Source: Steroidobacter agaridevorans
GTDB taxonomy: Bacteria > Pseudomonadota > Gammaproteobacteria > Steroidobacterales > Steroidobacteraceae
Direction of reading: 5' to 3'
Assembly (NCBI RefSeq): GCF_009932555.1
Contig: NZ_BLJO01000001.1
Coordinates: 983,691-1,047,690 of the forward strand
DNA length: 64,000 nucleotides
The notes beneath the pieces are model-generated. The model ran no database searches. It saw only the letters and a program-made list of their open reading frames with translations, and was not told the DNA's origin. Made by a program: the position numbers and the translations under genes. This document shows, in pieces, positions 1 through 9,216 of the stretch (position 1 is its first letter; every line of letters begins with the position of its first letter).

Positions 1-593
1 AAAGGCGCGGTGTACTTCGCGCGATACTCGACGACGGCGCGATGTTCGGCCTGACACTGACGATACGCCGGCAATTGCGCCCAAGCTTGCAGATAGTCGC
101 GCACGCCCGGCTCGACGTAATTGCCGATGACCGTGAGCGCCGCTGCAATGTTATCCGTCTCGAAATAGATCCGGCGCAGATCGCTGGCGTTGATATCGAC
201 CTCGGGCTCGACTTCCTGCACGGCCCAACCGGGAAAGCAGTCGAGATAGCTCGAAGTGCGATCCTTCTTGAATCCGACCAGAGTAACGTCGGCGGCTCGA
301 CCTGCGACTCGCTCGACACCGGCACGCACGGCATCGCCCCAGCGCTGATCGTCGAAGTAGTCACGGACGGGAAGAAACTCGACCCGTTGCCGCTGTTCGG
401 GAGTCAGCACGGCTTCGAATTGCTGCTTACGCTCCTCCCACGTAAACGGATTGTAAGCGTCGCGCGCACGAAACGCCGAGCCTACGACGATCAGCACTTT
501 GGGCGCGATGTCGAGCGCCGCCTGTAACAAAGTGCCGTGACCTCGCTGCAGGATTTGAAACCGGCCGATGATGACGGCGATGTTCGAGCTCAT
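1..593 (-). CDS. nadM: Bifunctional NMN adenylyltransferase/Nudix hydrolase, N-terminal part (truncated by window edge)
   Basis: Only the first 197 codons are visible; the gene runs off the left end. The start MSSNIAVIIGRFQILQRGHG has the nucleotidyltransferase signature GRFQ followed by an HG of the HxGH-type site. A later DINASDLRRIYFE matches the ISGTKIR-like C-terminal motif of the NMNAT domain. Known two-domain NadM proteins join NMN to ATP to form NAD and carry a C-terminal Nudix domain, which here would lie outside the window. The ATG is 17 bases after the nadE stop, so it is probably the last visible gene of the NAD salvage operon under NrtR control. Confidence 0.85.
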   Translation of the reverse strand, partial: MSSNIAVIIGRFQILQRGHGTLLQAALDIAPKVLIVVGSAFRARDAYNPFTWEERKQQFEAVLTPEQRQRVEFLPVRDYFDDQRWGDAVRAGVERVAGRAADVTLVGFKKDRTSSYLDCFPGWAVQEVEPEVDINASDLRRIYFETDNIAAALTVIGNYVEPGVRDYLQAWAQLPAYRQCQAEHRAVVEYRAKYTAP

Positions 594-610
594 GGACTCT
601 CTATCCGTGA

Positions 611-2317
611 TCAATGCTTCGCGGCAATCGGCATTTGCCGTCCGCTGCCGAACGCCCTCGAGCGCACGCGCAGGATGGGCGGCGCCTGGCGGCGCTTGTA
701 CCTGTTGCGCGCAATCATCCGCTTGATCCGCTCGATGAGCGCTTTGCCTTCGCTCGTCGACGAAGTCTCCAGCACGAACTTCATCGCGGCCTCGCCTTCC
801 TTCTGCGACAAGCGAGTGCCTTCGATGATTGTTTTCAAGATCGGATCCAGCACGTCGTACGGCGGCAAGCTGTCGGTGTCCTTCTGGCCCGGCGCCAGTT
901 CGGCCGAGGGCGGCTTGTCGATGATGGTCGTGGGAATCAGCTCGCGTCCGGCCGCTTCATTGTAATAGCGCGACAGCTCGAACACCTCGGTCTTGTACAG
1001 ATCGCCAATGACGCCGAGGCCGCCATTGGTGTCGCCGTACAGCGTGCAGTAGCCCACGGAGATTTCGCTCTTGTTGCCTGTCGTGATCAACAGATGGCCG
1101 AAGCGATTGGAATACTCCATCAAAATCGTGCCGCGAATGCGCGCCTGCAGATTTTCTTTCGCCAGGCCCACGAGCGGCTCGCCGAATGCCGTGTTGAACT
1201 GACTCGCGTATTGCTCGACCAGCTCGCCGATGGGATGCGTGTACAGCGCAATGCCCAGGTTCTGGCACAGCCGCTCCGAATCCGTGACGCTGCCGGTACT
1301 CGAGTACTGCGAAGGCATGGTGATGGCCACGACATTGTTCGCGCCCAGCGCCTCGACGGCAAGCGCCAGCGTCAGCGCCGAATCGATGCCGCCCGAAGAG
1401 CCGACCACCGCCGTTGAAAATCCACAGCGGCGCGCGTAGTCGCGCAATCCCAGCACCAGCTGCTGGCGATAGAACTCGTTCGTCGACAACCCTTTCGAGT
1501 CGATGGGGGCGAGTTCCTTGCCATTGCGATCCAGGAACTTCGAACGCGAATGCACTTGCAGGAGCATGAGATCGGGCTGGAACCGAGCGCCCTCCATCAC
1601 GACGCCGAGCTTGGGATCGACGGCGAACGAGGCGCCGTCATACACCACTTGATCATGGCCGCCGATCTGATTCACGTACACCAACGGCAAGCCGTGGCGC
1701 GCACTCGCCTTGGAGAAGATCTCATGGCGCATTTCGCGCCGACCGATGCTCGACGGGCTGGCATTGATCGAGACCACCACGTCCGGCGCCGCGTCGGCCA
1801 GCCGGTTGAACGGATTCACGACGTAGTCGCGTTGCTCATCGTTCCAGCCATCTTCGCAGATCATGAAGCCGACGCGCACGTCCTCGATGTCGAGGATCTT
1901 GGCCACGTCGGGGCCCGGCTCGAAATGGCGGCGCTCGTCGAAGATGTTATAGGTGGGCAGCAACTGCTTGTGATACTGCAGCAGGATGGAGCCGTTCTTC
2001 ACCACCAGCACCGAATTGAACAACGGCTTGCCGACGCCGGTGTTGGGCGTCGGCGCGCCTACGACCCAGTGCAGATCCGGCAAATCCTTGGTTGCAACGA
2101 GCAGGTCTTCGATACCCTTCGCCAAGCGCCGCTGAAAGTCCGGATCCTCGAGCAGATCGGCGGGGTAATAAGCAGTGAGCGACAGTTCGGGAAACGCTAC
2201 GAGTTTCGCGCCCTCGGCATGCGCTCGCTGCGCGGCTGCAACCATCAACGCCAGGTTGCCGTCGATGTCGCCGATCGTCGGATTGATCTGGGCAAGCGCG
2301 ATAGTGAGCGTGGGCAT
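611..2317 (-). CDS. nadE: Glutamine-dependent NAD+ synthetase
   Basis: A 568-residue two-domain enzyme that amidates deamido-NAD to NAD, using ammonia released from glutamine. The N-terminal nitrilase-type glutaminase domain shows the Glu-Lys-Cys triad (E44 in FPELSL, K117 in YHKQLL, C154 in MICEDGW). The C-terminal synthetase domain has the ATP pyrophosphatase loop SSGGIDSA near residue 302. I prefer ATG at 2317 over the TTG two codons upstream, because the ATG follows directly after the pncB TGA stop (2320-2322), as expected for coupled translation. Length and domain order match bacterial glutamine-dependent NadE. Confidence 0.95.
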   Translation of the reverse strand: MPTLTIALAQINPTIGDIDGNLALMVAAAQRAHAEGAKLVAFPELSLTAYYPADLLEDPDFQRRLAKGIEDLLVATKDLPDLHWVVGAPTPNTGVGKPLFNSVLVVKNGSILLQYHKQLLPTYNIFDERRHFEPGPDVAKILDIEDVRVGFMICEDGWNDEQRDYVVNPFNRLADAAPDVVVSINASPSSIGRREMRHEIFSKASARHGLPLVYVNQIGGHDQVVYDGASFAVDPKLGVVMEGARFQPDLMLLQVHSRSKFLDRNGKELAPIDSKGLSTNEFYRQQLVLGLRDYARRCGFSTAVVGSSGGIDSALTLALAVEALGANNVVAITMPSQYSSTGSVTDSERLCQNLGIALYTHPIGELVEQYASQFNTAFGEPLVGLAKENLQARIRGTILMEYSNRFGHLLITTGNKSEISVGYCTLYGDTNGGLGVIGDLYKTEVFELSRYYNEAAGRELIPTTIIDKPPSAELAPGQKDTDSLPPYDVLDPILKTIIEGTRLSQKEGEAAMKFVLETSSTSEGKALIERIKRMIARNRYKRRQAPPILRVRSRAFGSGRQMPIAAKH

Positions 2318-2319
2318 GG

Positions 2320-3591
2320 TCAAGCCGCCTGTTTGAAGACCTGGCGAAGATAGGCGAGGAACGTTTCATCCGAGCACAATGTCTTGCCCGGCGTGTCGGA
2401 GAGCTTGGCGACCGGCTGGCCGTTGCATTCCGTCAGCTTCATCACGATGTTCAGCGCCGGCACGCCCATGTCGTTGGAAAGATCGGTGCCGATGCCGAAG
2501 CCGCATTGCACCCGGTCCGAAAAATGGTCGTACAGCCGCAGCGCCTTCGGGATGTTGAGGCCATCGGAAAACACCAGGCGCTTGGTGTGCGCATCGATGC
2601 GCAGGCGCTGATAGTGAGCCAGCGCTTTTTCGCCCCACACCACCGGATCGCCGGAATCGTGGCGCAGGCCGTCGAATAGTTTCGCGAAGTACAGATCGAA
2701 GTCGGAAAGGAACGCGTCCATGCCGACCACATCGGTCAACGCCACGCCGAGATCGCCGCGATATTCGTGAACCCAGGCCTCCAGGGCTTCCTTCTGGAAA
2801 TTCCTCAACTGCACGCCCACGGCCTGGAAGGTCTGCAGATATTCGTGCGCCATGGTGCCGATGGCCGAGAGCCCATACTTCTTCGCGAGATACACATTCG
2901 ATGTGCCCCTGAAGTACTGCGGCACTTCGCGCGCGAGGGTCGCGACCATTTCTTCGTGCCAGTCGCGCGAGAATCGGCGCCGTGTGCCGAAGTCGAAGAA
3001 CTGAAACGGATGCCGGATCGTATGCAACGCGCCGCCGGCCATCGGTGCGCTCGTGCCATTCGCGAACTTCAACACGTTGGGCGCGGTCACTTCCGCCACC
3101 GGGCTCTGAGTTCGGAAATCGCGCAGCATGAGGATTTTCTCCGCCAGCCGCTTGCGTCCCTCCTCCATCGCTTCGGGCGTCGCGTAACGCCGGAAGTACA
3201 GCTCATTGATGATGGACAGCACGAAGATCTCGAAGCCCATCACATGAATCTGCGGACCGCGCGCCACGACCGTGAGGGTATCGCCTTCGGTGCTCACCGT
3301 GATGTAGCGCCGCTGGAAATGGAAGATGCGCAGGAAGTCGATGAAGTCGCTCTTGAAGAACGACTTGGTCGCGAGATAGTCGAGCTCTTCCTCGGTGTAC
3401 GTCAGCGTGCACAGATGCTCGATCTGCGCTTCGACCTCCGCTTGCAGGCTTGCGAGCGGATACTCAGGGGTGTTGCGGCAGACAAAACTGTAGACCGCCT
3501 GATTGGCCGGAAACCGATGCAACATCGGCGACAGCATGGTCAATTTGTATAAGTCGGTGTCGAGCAGCGAGCGGATGATGGGGGTAAACAT
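2320..3591 (-). CDS. pncB: Nicotinate phosphoribosyltransferase
   Basis: A 423-residue cytoplasmic enzyme converting nicotinate and PRPP to nicotinate mononucleotide. The N-terminus [19 protein letters not shown] is the classic family start ([12 protein letters not shown]). FSDGLN and [11 protein letters not shown] near the C-terminus are the conserved phosphoribosyl-binding region. An in-frame GTG at 3624 would extend the protein by 11 residues into the upstream pncA gene, so I chose the internal ATG at 3591, 13 bases after the pncA stop. No strong Shine-Dalgarno is visible, so coupling to pncA translation is likely. Confidence 0.94.
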   Translation of the reverse strand: MFTPIIRSLLDTDLYKLTMLSPMLHRFPANQAVYSFVCRNTPEYPLASLQAEVEAQIEHLCTLTYTEEELDYLATKSFFKSDFIDFLRIFHFQRRYITVSTEGDTLTVVARGPQIHVMGFEIFVLSIINELYFRRYATPEAMEEGRKRLAEKILMLRDFRTQSPVAEVTAPNVLKFANGTSAPMAGGALHTIRHPFQFFDFGTRRRFSRDWHEEMVATLAREVPQYFRGTSNVYLAKKYGLSAIGTMAHEYLQTFQAVGVQLRNFQKEALEAWVHEYRGDLGVALTDVVGMDAFLSDFDLYFAKLFDGLRHDSGDPVVWGEKALAHYQRLRIDAHTKRLVFSDGLNIPKALRLYDHFSDRVQCGFGIGTDLSNDMGVPALNIVMKLTECNGQPVAKLSDTPGKTLCSDETFLAYLRQVFKQAA

Positions 3592-3604
3592 AGGAGTCGC
3601 CAGC

Positions 3605-4414
3605 TTAGTTCCTGGGGATTTCACTCAGCGCTTGCACACTGGTCATGGCCCGGGCGCCGCGCGCCAGGGCTCCGTCGATGCAGGCCTTGCCGTTCGATTC
3701 GAAGCCGGTGACGGAGCTCATGCAATCCTCCAGCAACACCACGCGGCCGATCTCCTCATCCGAGAACGACTCGAACAGGTGCTCGAGTGTCGCCGCCACG
3801 CAGTGGCTGGCGGCTTCTCCCGCTACAAACAGCACTCCCGAGTTGGGCCGGCACTTCTCGATCAACTCGTGATTGGTCAGAGTGCGCGGATCGTCCGCCC
3901 TTGGCACTTCAGCGCGCACCGCGCTGTATTGCTCCGTCAGCGGATTCTGGCCTTTCAGCACCTTGAACGCTCCGCGTTGGACCTGCGTTTCCCACTCGCC
4001 GACCGCCTCGAGCACGGCGCCATGAATGTTGTGACCCCAGGCGCCGATCACACAGTGCACCGGCCAGACCATCAACTTATACCGTCCCTGCGACTCCAAG
4101 GCTTGCAGATAATTCAGGACTTGCGGGAGCAACGATGAGTCGATCGGCGCGTACTCGCCAGCGGCGGCTTGCGCATGCGTAATTTGCGTAAAGGGCGCCA
4201 CGGGCTCGCCATCGGCGCGCTTCCAGAACGTGGGACGCTCAATGGCGACGCTCGGGTGCGAATCCAGCGTCACGACCACTTCGCCAAGCCGGCCGCGGGC
4301 TTCGCGAACGAAGCCGGCCAGACGCTGCATATCCTCGCCGGCGCCGGGCACGAACAGCGTTCCCTGCCGGTCACAAAAGTCATTCTGGGGATCGATGATT
4401 AACAATGTGTTCAT
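3605..4414 (-). CDS. pncA: Nicotinamidase (isochorismatase fold)
   Basis: A 269-residue hydrolase converting nicotinamide to nicotinate, which feeds the downstream pncB product. Catalytic D8 lies in IIDPQNDF, the metal ligands D51 and H53 in TLDSHP, the family motif WPVHC at 117-121, and the nucleophile C205 in [11 protein letters not shown] at 4414 is preceded by a good GGAG at suitable spacing, whereas upstream in-frame codons lack one. It is the first gene of the pncA-pncB-nadE-nadM operon, which is divergent from nrtR and has the NrtR palindrome 34 bases upstream of its start. Confidence 0.92.
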   Translation of the reverse strand: MNTLLIIDPQNDFCDRQGTLFVPGAGEDMQRLAGFVREARGRLGEVVVTLDSHPSVAIERPTFWKRADGEPVAPFTQITHAQAAAGEYAPIDSSLLPQVLNYLQALESQGRYKLMVWPVHCVIGAWGHNIHGAVLEAVGEWETQVQRGAFKVLKGQNPLTEQYSAVRAEVPRADDPRTLTNHELIEKCRPNSGVLFVAGEAASHCVAATLEHLFESFSDEEIGRVVLLEDCMSSVTGFESNGKACIDGALARGARAMTSVQALSEIPRN

Positions 4415-4447
4415 GTGTGCTCCAGCCAGTGGCGCCATCCTAGCGCT

Positions 4448-4469
4448 GTTAGTGCATAACTGCACTAAC
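4448..4469. promoter_or_regulatory. NrtR operator palindrome
   Basis: A perfect inverted repeat: GTTAGTGCA (4448-4456), a four-base spacer, and TGCACTAAC (4461-4469). It lies between the divergent pncA and nrtR genes. NrtR family operators characteristically have TTAGT/ACTAA-type dyad ends, so this fits well. A second half site GCACTAAC (4538-4545) sits just upstream of the nrtR start and may mediate autoregulation; its left arm is degenerate. Confidence 0.85.
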
Positions 4470-4559
4470 TATTTGAGGGATGCCACCGCGTTTCGCCTGA
4501 GGCAACTGCCGCCGTGTGCTATGTTAAGGACCGTCACGCACTAACTGACATAGCGCCCC

Positions 4560-5270
4560 ATGGCCGACTCGAAAACCAGCCCGCCGACCGCCTACGAGCA
4601 GCCCATCGTGACGGTGGACATCGTGCTGCTCACTTTAAAGGAGAATGAGCTGTGCGCGGCCCTGTTACAGCGACCCCGGCCGCCGCATCTTGGGGAATGG
4701 ACCCTGCCCGGCGGCTTCGTTCACACCGACACGGATGAGGATGCCCTGGCGGCGGCCACCCGGATTCTCAAGACCAAGGCCGGCGTCGAGAGTCCCTATC
4801 TGGAGCAGTTGCAGACCTTTGCCAGCCGGCATCGCGACAGCCGCGGCTGGTCGGTTTCCATCGCTCATTACGCGCTGGTGCCCCACCAAACGTTATCCGC
4901 CGAAGGCGGCGATGCTTCGCCTCTCAAGTGGCGGGCCGTGGATTCGATTCGCTCCCTGCCCTTCGACCACCGCGACATTCTGCGTGCGGCAGTGGATCGA
5001 GTGCGCTCCAAGACGGACTACTCGTCCCTGCCCGTCCATTTGATGCCGCCGACCTTCACGTTGAGCGAATTGCAGAAGGTGTATGAGACGCTGCTGGACA
5101 CCGAGCTGGATAAGCGCAGCTTCCGCCGGCGCATCGAGGAGCTCGATGTCGTCGAGCCCGCGCCGAATCCGCCTGCCACGCGCGGTGCTCATCGTCCCGC
5201 GCAGATGTATCGCCTGAAACGAAAGGCCTCCAACGCCGTCGCTACGGCGGACCGCAATCTGACGCGATAA
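4560..5270 (+). CDS. nrtR: NrtR family NAD-metabolism transcriptional regulator
   Basis: A 236-residue protein with an N-terminal Nudix-like domain (about 1-150) and a C-terminal winged helix (about 155-225, FTLSELQKVYETLL and SFRRRIEEL). The Nudix box region starts GGFVHTDTDEDALAAATRIL and lacks the REXXEE catalytic glutamates, as in NrtR regulators that bind ADP-ribose rather than hydrolyse it. Its position divergent from a complete NAD salvage operon, next to a perfect palindrome, supports its role as the local repressor. Confidence 0.92.
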   Translation: MADSKTSPPTAYEQPIVTVDIVLLTLKENELCAALLQRPRPPHLGEWTLPGGFVHTDTDEDALAAATRILKTKAGVESPYLEQLQTFASRHRDSRGWSVSIAHYALVPHQTLSAEGGDASPLKWRAVDSIRSLPFDHRDILRAAVDRVRSKTDYSSLPVHLMPPTFTLSELQKVYETLLDTELDKRSFRRRIEELDVVEPAPNPPATRGAHRPAQMYRLKRKASNAVATADRNLTR

Positions 5271-5352
5271 ACGCAACAATCGGAGCGCGCCGGGAGCAAC
5301 GATCGAGTATTGAGAGACTTGCGGATCTCAGGCGAGTACGGAGGGCCGAGCT

Positions 5353-5781
5353 ATGCAGTCGATGTGGCGCATCTGTTTGCTGCTCGCCCTCGGCACGTCA
5401 ATGACGGACGCTCCCCTCCGCTACGATCTCACCGCCGAAACCAGCATGCCCCACCTGGAGGAAAACCTCAGGTACACCATCGAGCGCAGTCAGCGCTGCC
5501 TGGGTCGCGACGATCTTGCGTCGGCGTTTCCGGTTCTCCATCACCCGTCGCTCGCCGGCTGCCAGCTGCGCGAGCAGAGCCATGACGAGAACACGTTTTC
5601 ATATCAGCTGGTTTGTCACCGCGCCTCCGGCACCACGGGCCAGGCAACATGGCATGTGGAAGAACACCTCATCCGAGGCACGCTCGATGTAAAGCTGGGG
5701 GGCAAAAACATGACGTTCTCTCAGCGTGTCACCGGCCGTGCCATGGGCCAGTGCTCCTCGATGGGCGAAGGGCCCGTTTAA
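5353..5781 (+). CDS. DUF3617 family secreted protein
   Basis: A 142-residue protein with an N-terminal hydrophobic signal (MQSMWRICLLLALG). The mature part has the paired cysteines and the C-terminal W..EEHLIRGTLDVKLGGKNMTF pattern seen in DUF3617 proteins, which are small periplasmic proteins of unknown function common in proteobacteria. A GAGGG precedes the ATG. It stands alone between nrtR and the GH15 gene; nothing in the neighbourhood suggests a role. Confidence 0.75.
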   Translation: MQSMWRICLLLALGTSMTDAPLRYDLTAETSMPHLEENLRYTIERSQRCLGRDDLASAFPVLHHPSLAGCQLREQSHDENTFSYQLVCHRASGTTGQATWHVEEHLIRGTLDVKLGGKNMTFSQRVTGRAMGQCSSMGEGPV

Positions 5782-5821
5782 GTACAGTTGAACGACAGCG
5801 CGCTCTCATCCATTAGGGTCT

Positions 5822-7672
5822 GTGACCGATGCTTCAGAGATGCGCGTCATGCCGGGCCGGATTGAAGATTATGCATTGATCGGCGACCTCGAAACCGCCG
5901 CGCTGGTCGGGCGCGATGGCTCCATCGACTGGTTGTGCTGGCCGCGCTTCGATTCGGATGCCTGCTTCGCCGCACTGCTTGGCGATGCGAGACACGGGCG
6001 CTGGCTGCTATGCGCCGCGGACTCCGGCGTCAAAGTCAGCCGGCGCTATCGTGAGAACACGCTCATTCTCGAAACGAGACTGGAGAGCGACGCCGGCGCG
6101 GCCACCATCATCGACTTCATGCCGCCACGAGGGAACGCGTCGGATGTCATTCGCCTGGTCATCGGCGAACGCGGCGAGCTCGCGCTTTATACCGAGCTGG
6201 TGATTCGATTCGGCTATGGAGCCGTCGTTCCCTGGGTGACGCACGTGGCTCCGGAACAATGGCAGGCGATCGCCGGCCCGGACATGCTCCAGTTGCATTC
6301 CGACATCCCGATGAAGGGCGAGAATCTGAAGTCGGTGTGCCGCTTCACCATCAAAGCGGGAGAGCGCGTCTCGTTCGTGCTCGCTCATTGCCCTTCGCAT
6401 CTGCCGCCGCCCAAGAAACCGGACATCGATTGCGCACTGGCCGACACCGAGCACTTCTGGCGCGAATGGGTTGCGAAGGGACAGCACGAGCAGCCGTTGA
6501 CCGATGCCGCGACCCGATCGCTCATTACCCTGCGCGCCTTGATCTACAGCCCGACCGGCGGAATCGTCGCAGCGCCGACCACGTCGCTGCCCGAAAAGAT
6601 CGGCGGCGTGCGTAACTGGGACTATCGGCTCTGCTGGCTGCGCGATGCTACGTTGACGCTGCTGGCCTTCATGAATGCCGGTCATTTCGAAGAAGCGGAC
6701 GCCTGGCGACATTGGCTGTTGCGCGCCATCGCCGGCAGTCCGGACCAGGTGCAGATCATGTACGGCATTGCCGGCGAGCGTCGACTCACCGAATGGGAAG
6801 TGTCCTGGCTGCCCGGCTACGAAAACTCCGCGCCCGTGCGCATCGGCAATGCCGCCTACTCGCAGTTGCAGATCGATGTGTTCGGCGAAGTCATGGACGT
6901 GCTCCACCAGGCACGCAAAGGCGGCATCGCGACCACGGAAACTGGCTGGAACCTGCAGTGCCAGCTGCTTTCACATCTGGCCAAGATCTGGGAGCAGCCG
7001 GACTACGGCATTTGGGAAGTGCGCGGTCCGCCGCGACACTTCACCTACTCCAAAGTCATGGCCTGGGTCGCCTTCGACCGCGCCATCAAGGATGCGCAGC
7101 GTTACGAGCTCGATGCGCCGCTCACCGAATGGTCCACCCTTCGCGATCGCATTCATCGGCATGTATGCGAACGAGGTTACGACTCGAAGCGCAATTGTTT
7201 CGTGCAGTCTTACGGTTCCAGTGCTTTGGACGCGAGCCTGCTGCTGATTGCACAGCTCGGTTTCCTGCCTGCCGACGACGAGCGCTATCTCGGCACGGTG
7301 CGGGCTATCGAAGCCAGCCTGCTGAGCGATGGCTTCGTCAAACGCTATGACACGCAAATCACCGACGACGGCCTGCCGCCCGGCGAAGGTGTGTTTCTTC
7401 CTTGCAGCTTCTGGCTCGCCGATGCCTATGTCATGTGCGGTCGACTCGGCGAGGCTCAGGCCTTGTTCGATCGCTTGCTGGCGCTGAGCAACGATGTGGG
7501 CCTGCTGGCGGAAGAGTACGATCCGGCAACGCAGCGACTGGTCGGCAACTTTCCCCAGGCGTTCTCCCACCTGTCGCTGGTCGCAACGGCCTGCAACCTG
7601 GCGCACGCCAAGAAGCCGGCCGAACAACGCTCAGAGCGCCGCTGCCCTCAGGACTCCAGCGCCCGGCGCTGA
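5822..7672 (+). CDS. Glycoside hydrolase family 15 protein (glucoamylase/trehalase-like)
   Basis: A 616-residue cytoplasmic enzyme with no signal peptide. The N-terminal beta-sandwich begins IEDYALIGDLETAALVGRDG, typical of bacterial GH15. The (alpha/alpha)6 barrel has the hallmark GGVRNWDYRLCWLRDA and, near the C-terminus, GEGVFLPCSFWLADAY with the second catalytic glutamate. Members hydrolyse alpha-glucans or trehalose; substrate cannot be read from sequence. The chosen GTG at 5822 has AGGGTC just upstream; an ATG six codons downstream is the alternative. Confidence 0.9.
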   Translation: MTDASEMRVMPGRIEDYALIGDLETAALVGRDGSIDWLCWPRFDSDACFAALLGDARHGRWLLCAADSGVKVSRRYRENTLILETRLESDAGAATIIDFMPPRGNASDVIRLVIGERGELALYTELVIRFGYGAVVPWVTHVAPEQWQAIAGPDMLQLHSDIPMKGENLKSVCRFTIKAGERVSFVLAHCPSHLPPPKKPDIDCALADTEHFWREWVAKGQHEQPLTDAATRSLITLRALIYSPTGGIVAAPTTSLPEKIGGVRNWDYRLCWLRDATLTLLAFMNAGHFEEADAWRHWLLRAIAGSPDQVQIMYGIAGERRLTEWEVSWLPGYENSAPVRIGNAAYSQLQIDVFGEVMDVLHQARKGGIATTETGWNLQCQLLSHLAKIWEQPDYGIWEVRGPPRHFTYSKVMAWVAFDRAIKDAQRYELDAPLTEWSTLRDRIHRHVCERGYDSKRNCFVQSYGSSALDASLLLIAQLGFLPADDERYLGTVRAIEASLLSDGFVKRYDTQITDDGLPPGEGVFLPCSFWLADAYVMCGRLGEAQALFDRLLALSNDVGLLAEEYDPATQRLVGNFPQAFSHLSLVATACNLAHAKKPAEQRSERRCPQDSSARR

Positions 7673-7766
7673 GCGTGCGCTGAGGCTCGAAAAAATCGGG
7701 CACATTCGTCGGACTCGCTGCGTCTAATGAGTGCACTCCTCTCGTGCACACCGCAGGGAGACCGAA

Positions 7767-9122
7767 ATGAAATTCCTGTCGACGACCTGCGCGGTCCTGG
7801 CCGCCGCGGGATTTCTGGCCATTGCGATGCAACCTGCGAACGCCGAGGAAACATCCGACACTCGAGCGTTGTCCCGCACCGATCTGAAAAATCTTCAGTT
7901 CGCGCTCGAACAAATCAAACACGGCAGACAGATCTTTCGCTACGACACGTTCGGCGACGAAGCCTTCTGGGGCGACGCATTGCGCTTGCATACGGCAATT
8001 GCGGGCAGCGCCAACGGTGGGGTCGGCGCCGGACTGAGTCCAAAGGCGGCGCTTGCAGTTGGATTGAAGGTCGATGTCGAGGCGCTGCCGCCAGCTTTAC
8101 GCGCCGATTTGCAGAAGAAACAAGTCGATCTCGACTCTCCCGCGACGACGCTCGCCTTGTTGCAGCTCGACGCCGTGGTCGGCGTGCGTGGTTTGTTCGA
8201 TGACAGCGGCCGTCGTCTGCAATCGGTGGGTATTACCTGCGCGCTCTGCCATTCGACGGTGGACGATTCGTTTGCTCCCGGTATCGGCCGGCGGCTGGAT
8301 GGTTGGGCGGCCCGCGATCTGAATGTCGGCGAGATCATTGCGCTCGCTCCCAACGTGCAACCGCTCGTTGACTTGCTGCGCATTGCCATTCCCTCGATCG
8401 ACGCCGCGACCGTGCGTACCGTGTTGCGCAGCTGGGGCCCCGGCAAGTTCGATGCTGAGTTGCTCATGGACGGCAAAGCCGTTCGCCCCGACGGCAAACC
8501 GGCGGCGACGTTGATACCGCCGGCTTTTGGCTTGGCGGGAGTGAATCTGCACACCTGGACCGGCTGGGGCTCGGTGACCCATTGGAACGGCTTCGTCGCC
8601 AACCTGGAGATGCAGGGCCAGGGAACCTTCTTCGATCCACGCTTGAACGACTCAGCGAAGTTTCCTATCGCTGCGGAGGCTGGCTTCGGCGACGTGCGGC
8701 GCACGCCCGATCTCGTCACGCCGAAGCTCGCGCCGCTGCACTTCTATCAACTCAGCCTGCCCGCACCGCGCCCGCCCCGTGGCAGCTTCGATGCCGCTGC
8801 GGCCAAGCGTGGCAAAGCCTTGTTCGAAGGCAGAGCCGATTGCTCCCGATGCCACGTTCCGCCGATTTTCACTGAGCCCGGCTGGAATATGCATACGCCC
8901 GACGAGATCGGCATCGACAGTTTCCAAGCCGATCGCTCGCCGGATGAGCGCTATCGCACAGCGCCTCTGAAGGGCCTGTGGACTCATGGCAAAGGCGGCT
9001 ACTACCACGACGGGCGCTTCGCCAGGCTGGAAGACGTCATCGATCACTACGACGATTTGTTGAGTCTGTCGCTCTCGAGCAGTGAGCGAGCCGACCTGGT
9101 GGAATATTTGAAGTCGTTGTAG
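7767..9122 (+). CDS. Diheme cytochrome c, MauG/cytochrome c peroxidase-like
   Basis: A 451-residue exported protein. Residues 1-26 form a signal peptide ending ANA-EE. Two c-type heme sites are visible: C158-A-L-C-H162 and C359-S-R-C-H363. The C-terminal GLWTHGKGGYYHDGRFA and ERADLVEYLKSL resemble the MauG/CCP family end. It probably acts as a periplasmic electron carrier or peroxidase-like oxidoreductase. The ATG at 7767 has a clear GGGAG; the longer reading from 7731 has no such support and would bury the signal peptide. Confidence 0.85.
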   Translation: MKFLSTTCAVLAAAGFLAIAMQPANAEETSDTRALSRTDLKNLQFALEQIKHGRQIFRYDTFGDEAFWGDALRLHTAIAGSANGGVGAGLSPKAALAVGLKVDVEALPPALRADLQKKQVDLDSPATTLALLQLDAVVGVRGLFDDSGRRLQSVGITCALCHSTVDDSFAPGIGRRLDGWAARDLNVGEIIALAPNVQPLVDLLRIAIPSIDAATVRTVLRSWGPGKFDAELLMDGKAVRPDGKPAATLIPPAFGLAGVNLHTWTGWGSVTHWNGFVANLEMQGQGTFFDPRLNDSAKFPIAAEAGFGDVRRTPDLVTPKLAPLHFYQLSLPAPRPPRGSFDAAAAKRGKALFEGRADCSRCHVPPIFTEPGWNMHTPDEIGIDSFQADRSPDERYRTAPLKGLWTHGKGGYYHDGRFARLEDVIDHYDDLLSLSLSSSERADLVEYLKSL

Positions 9123-9216
9123 GGCGTCGGGCGCCTGTGAATCGTGAACTCCATCACGGCTGCGTTTGACGACGCTTGAGAACGTAGCGTTTGGTCGAAC
9201 GCAGCGCACGGACGCA

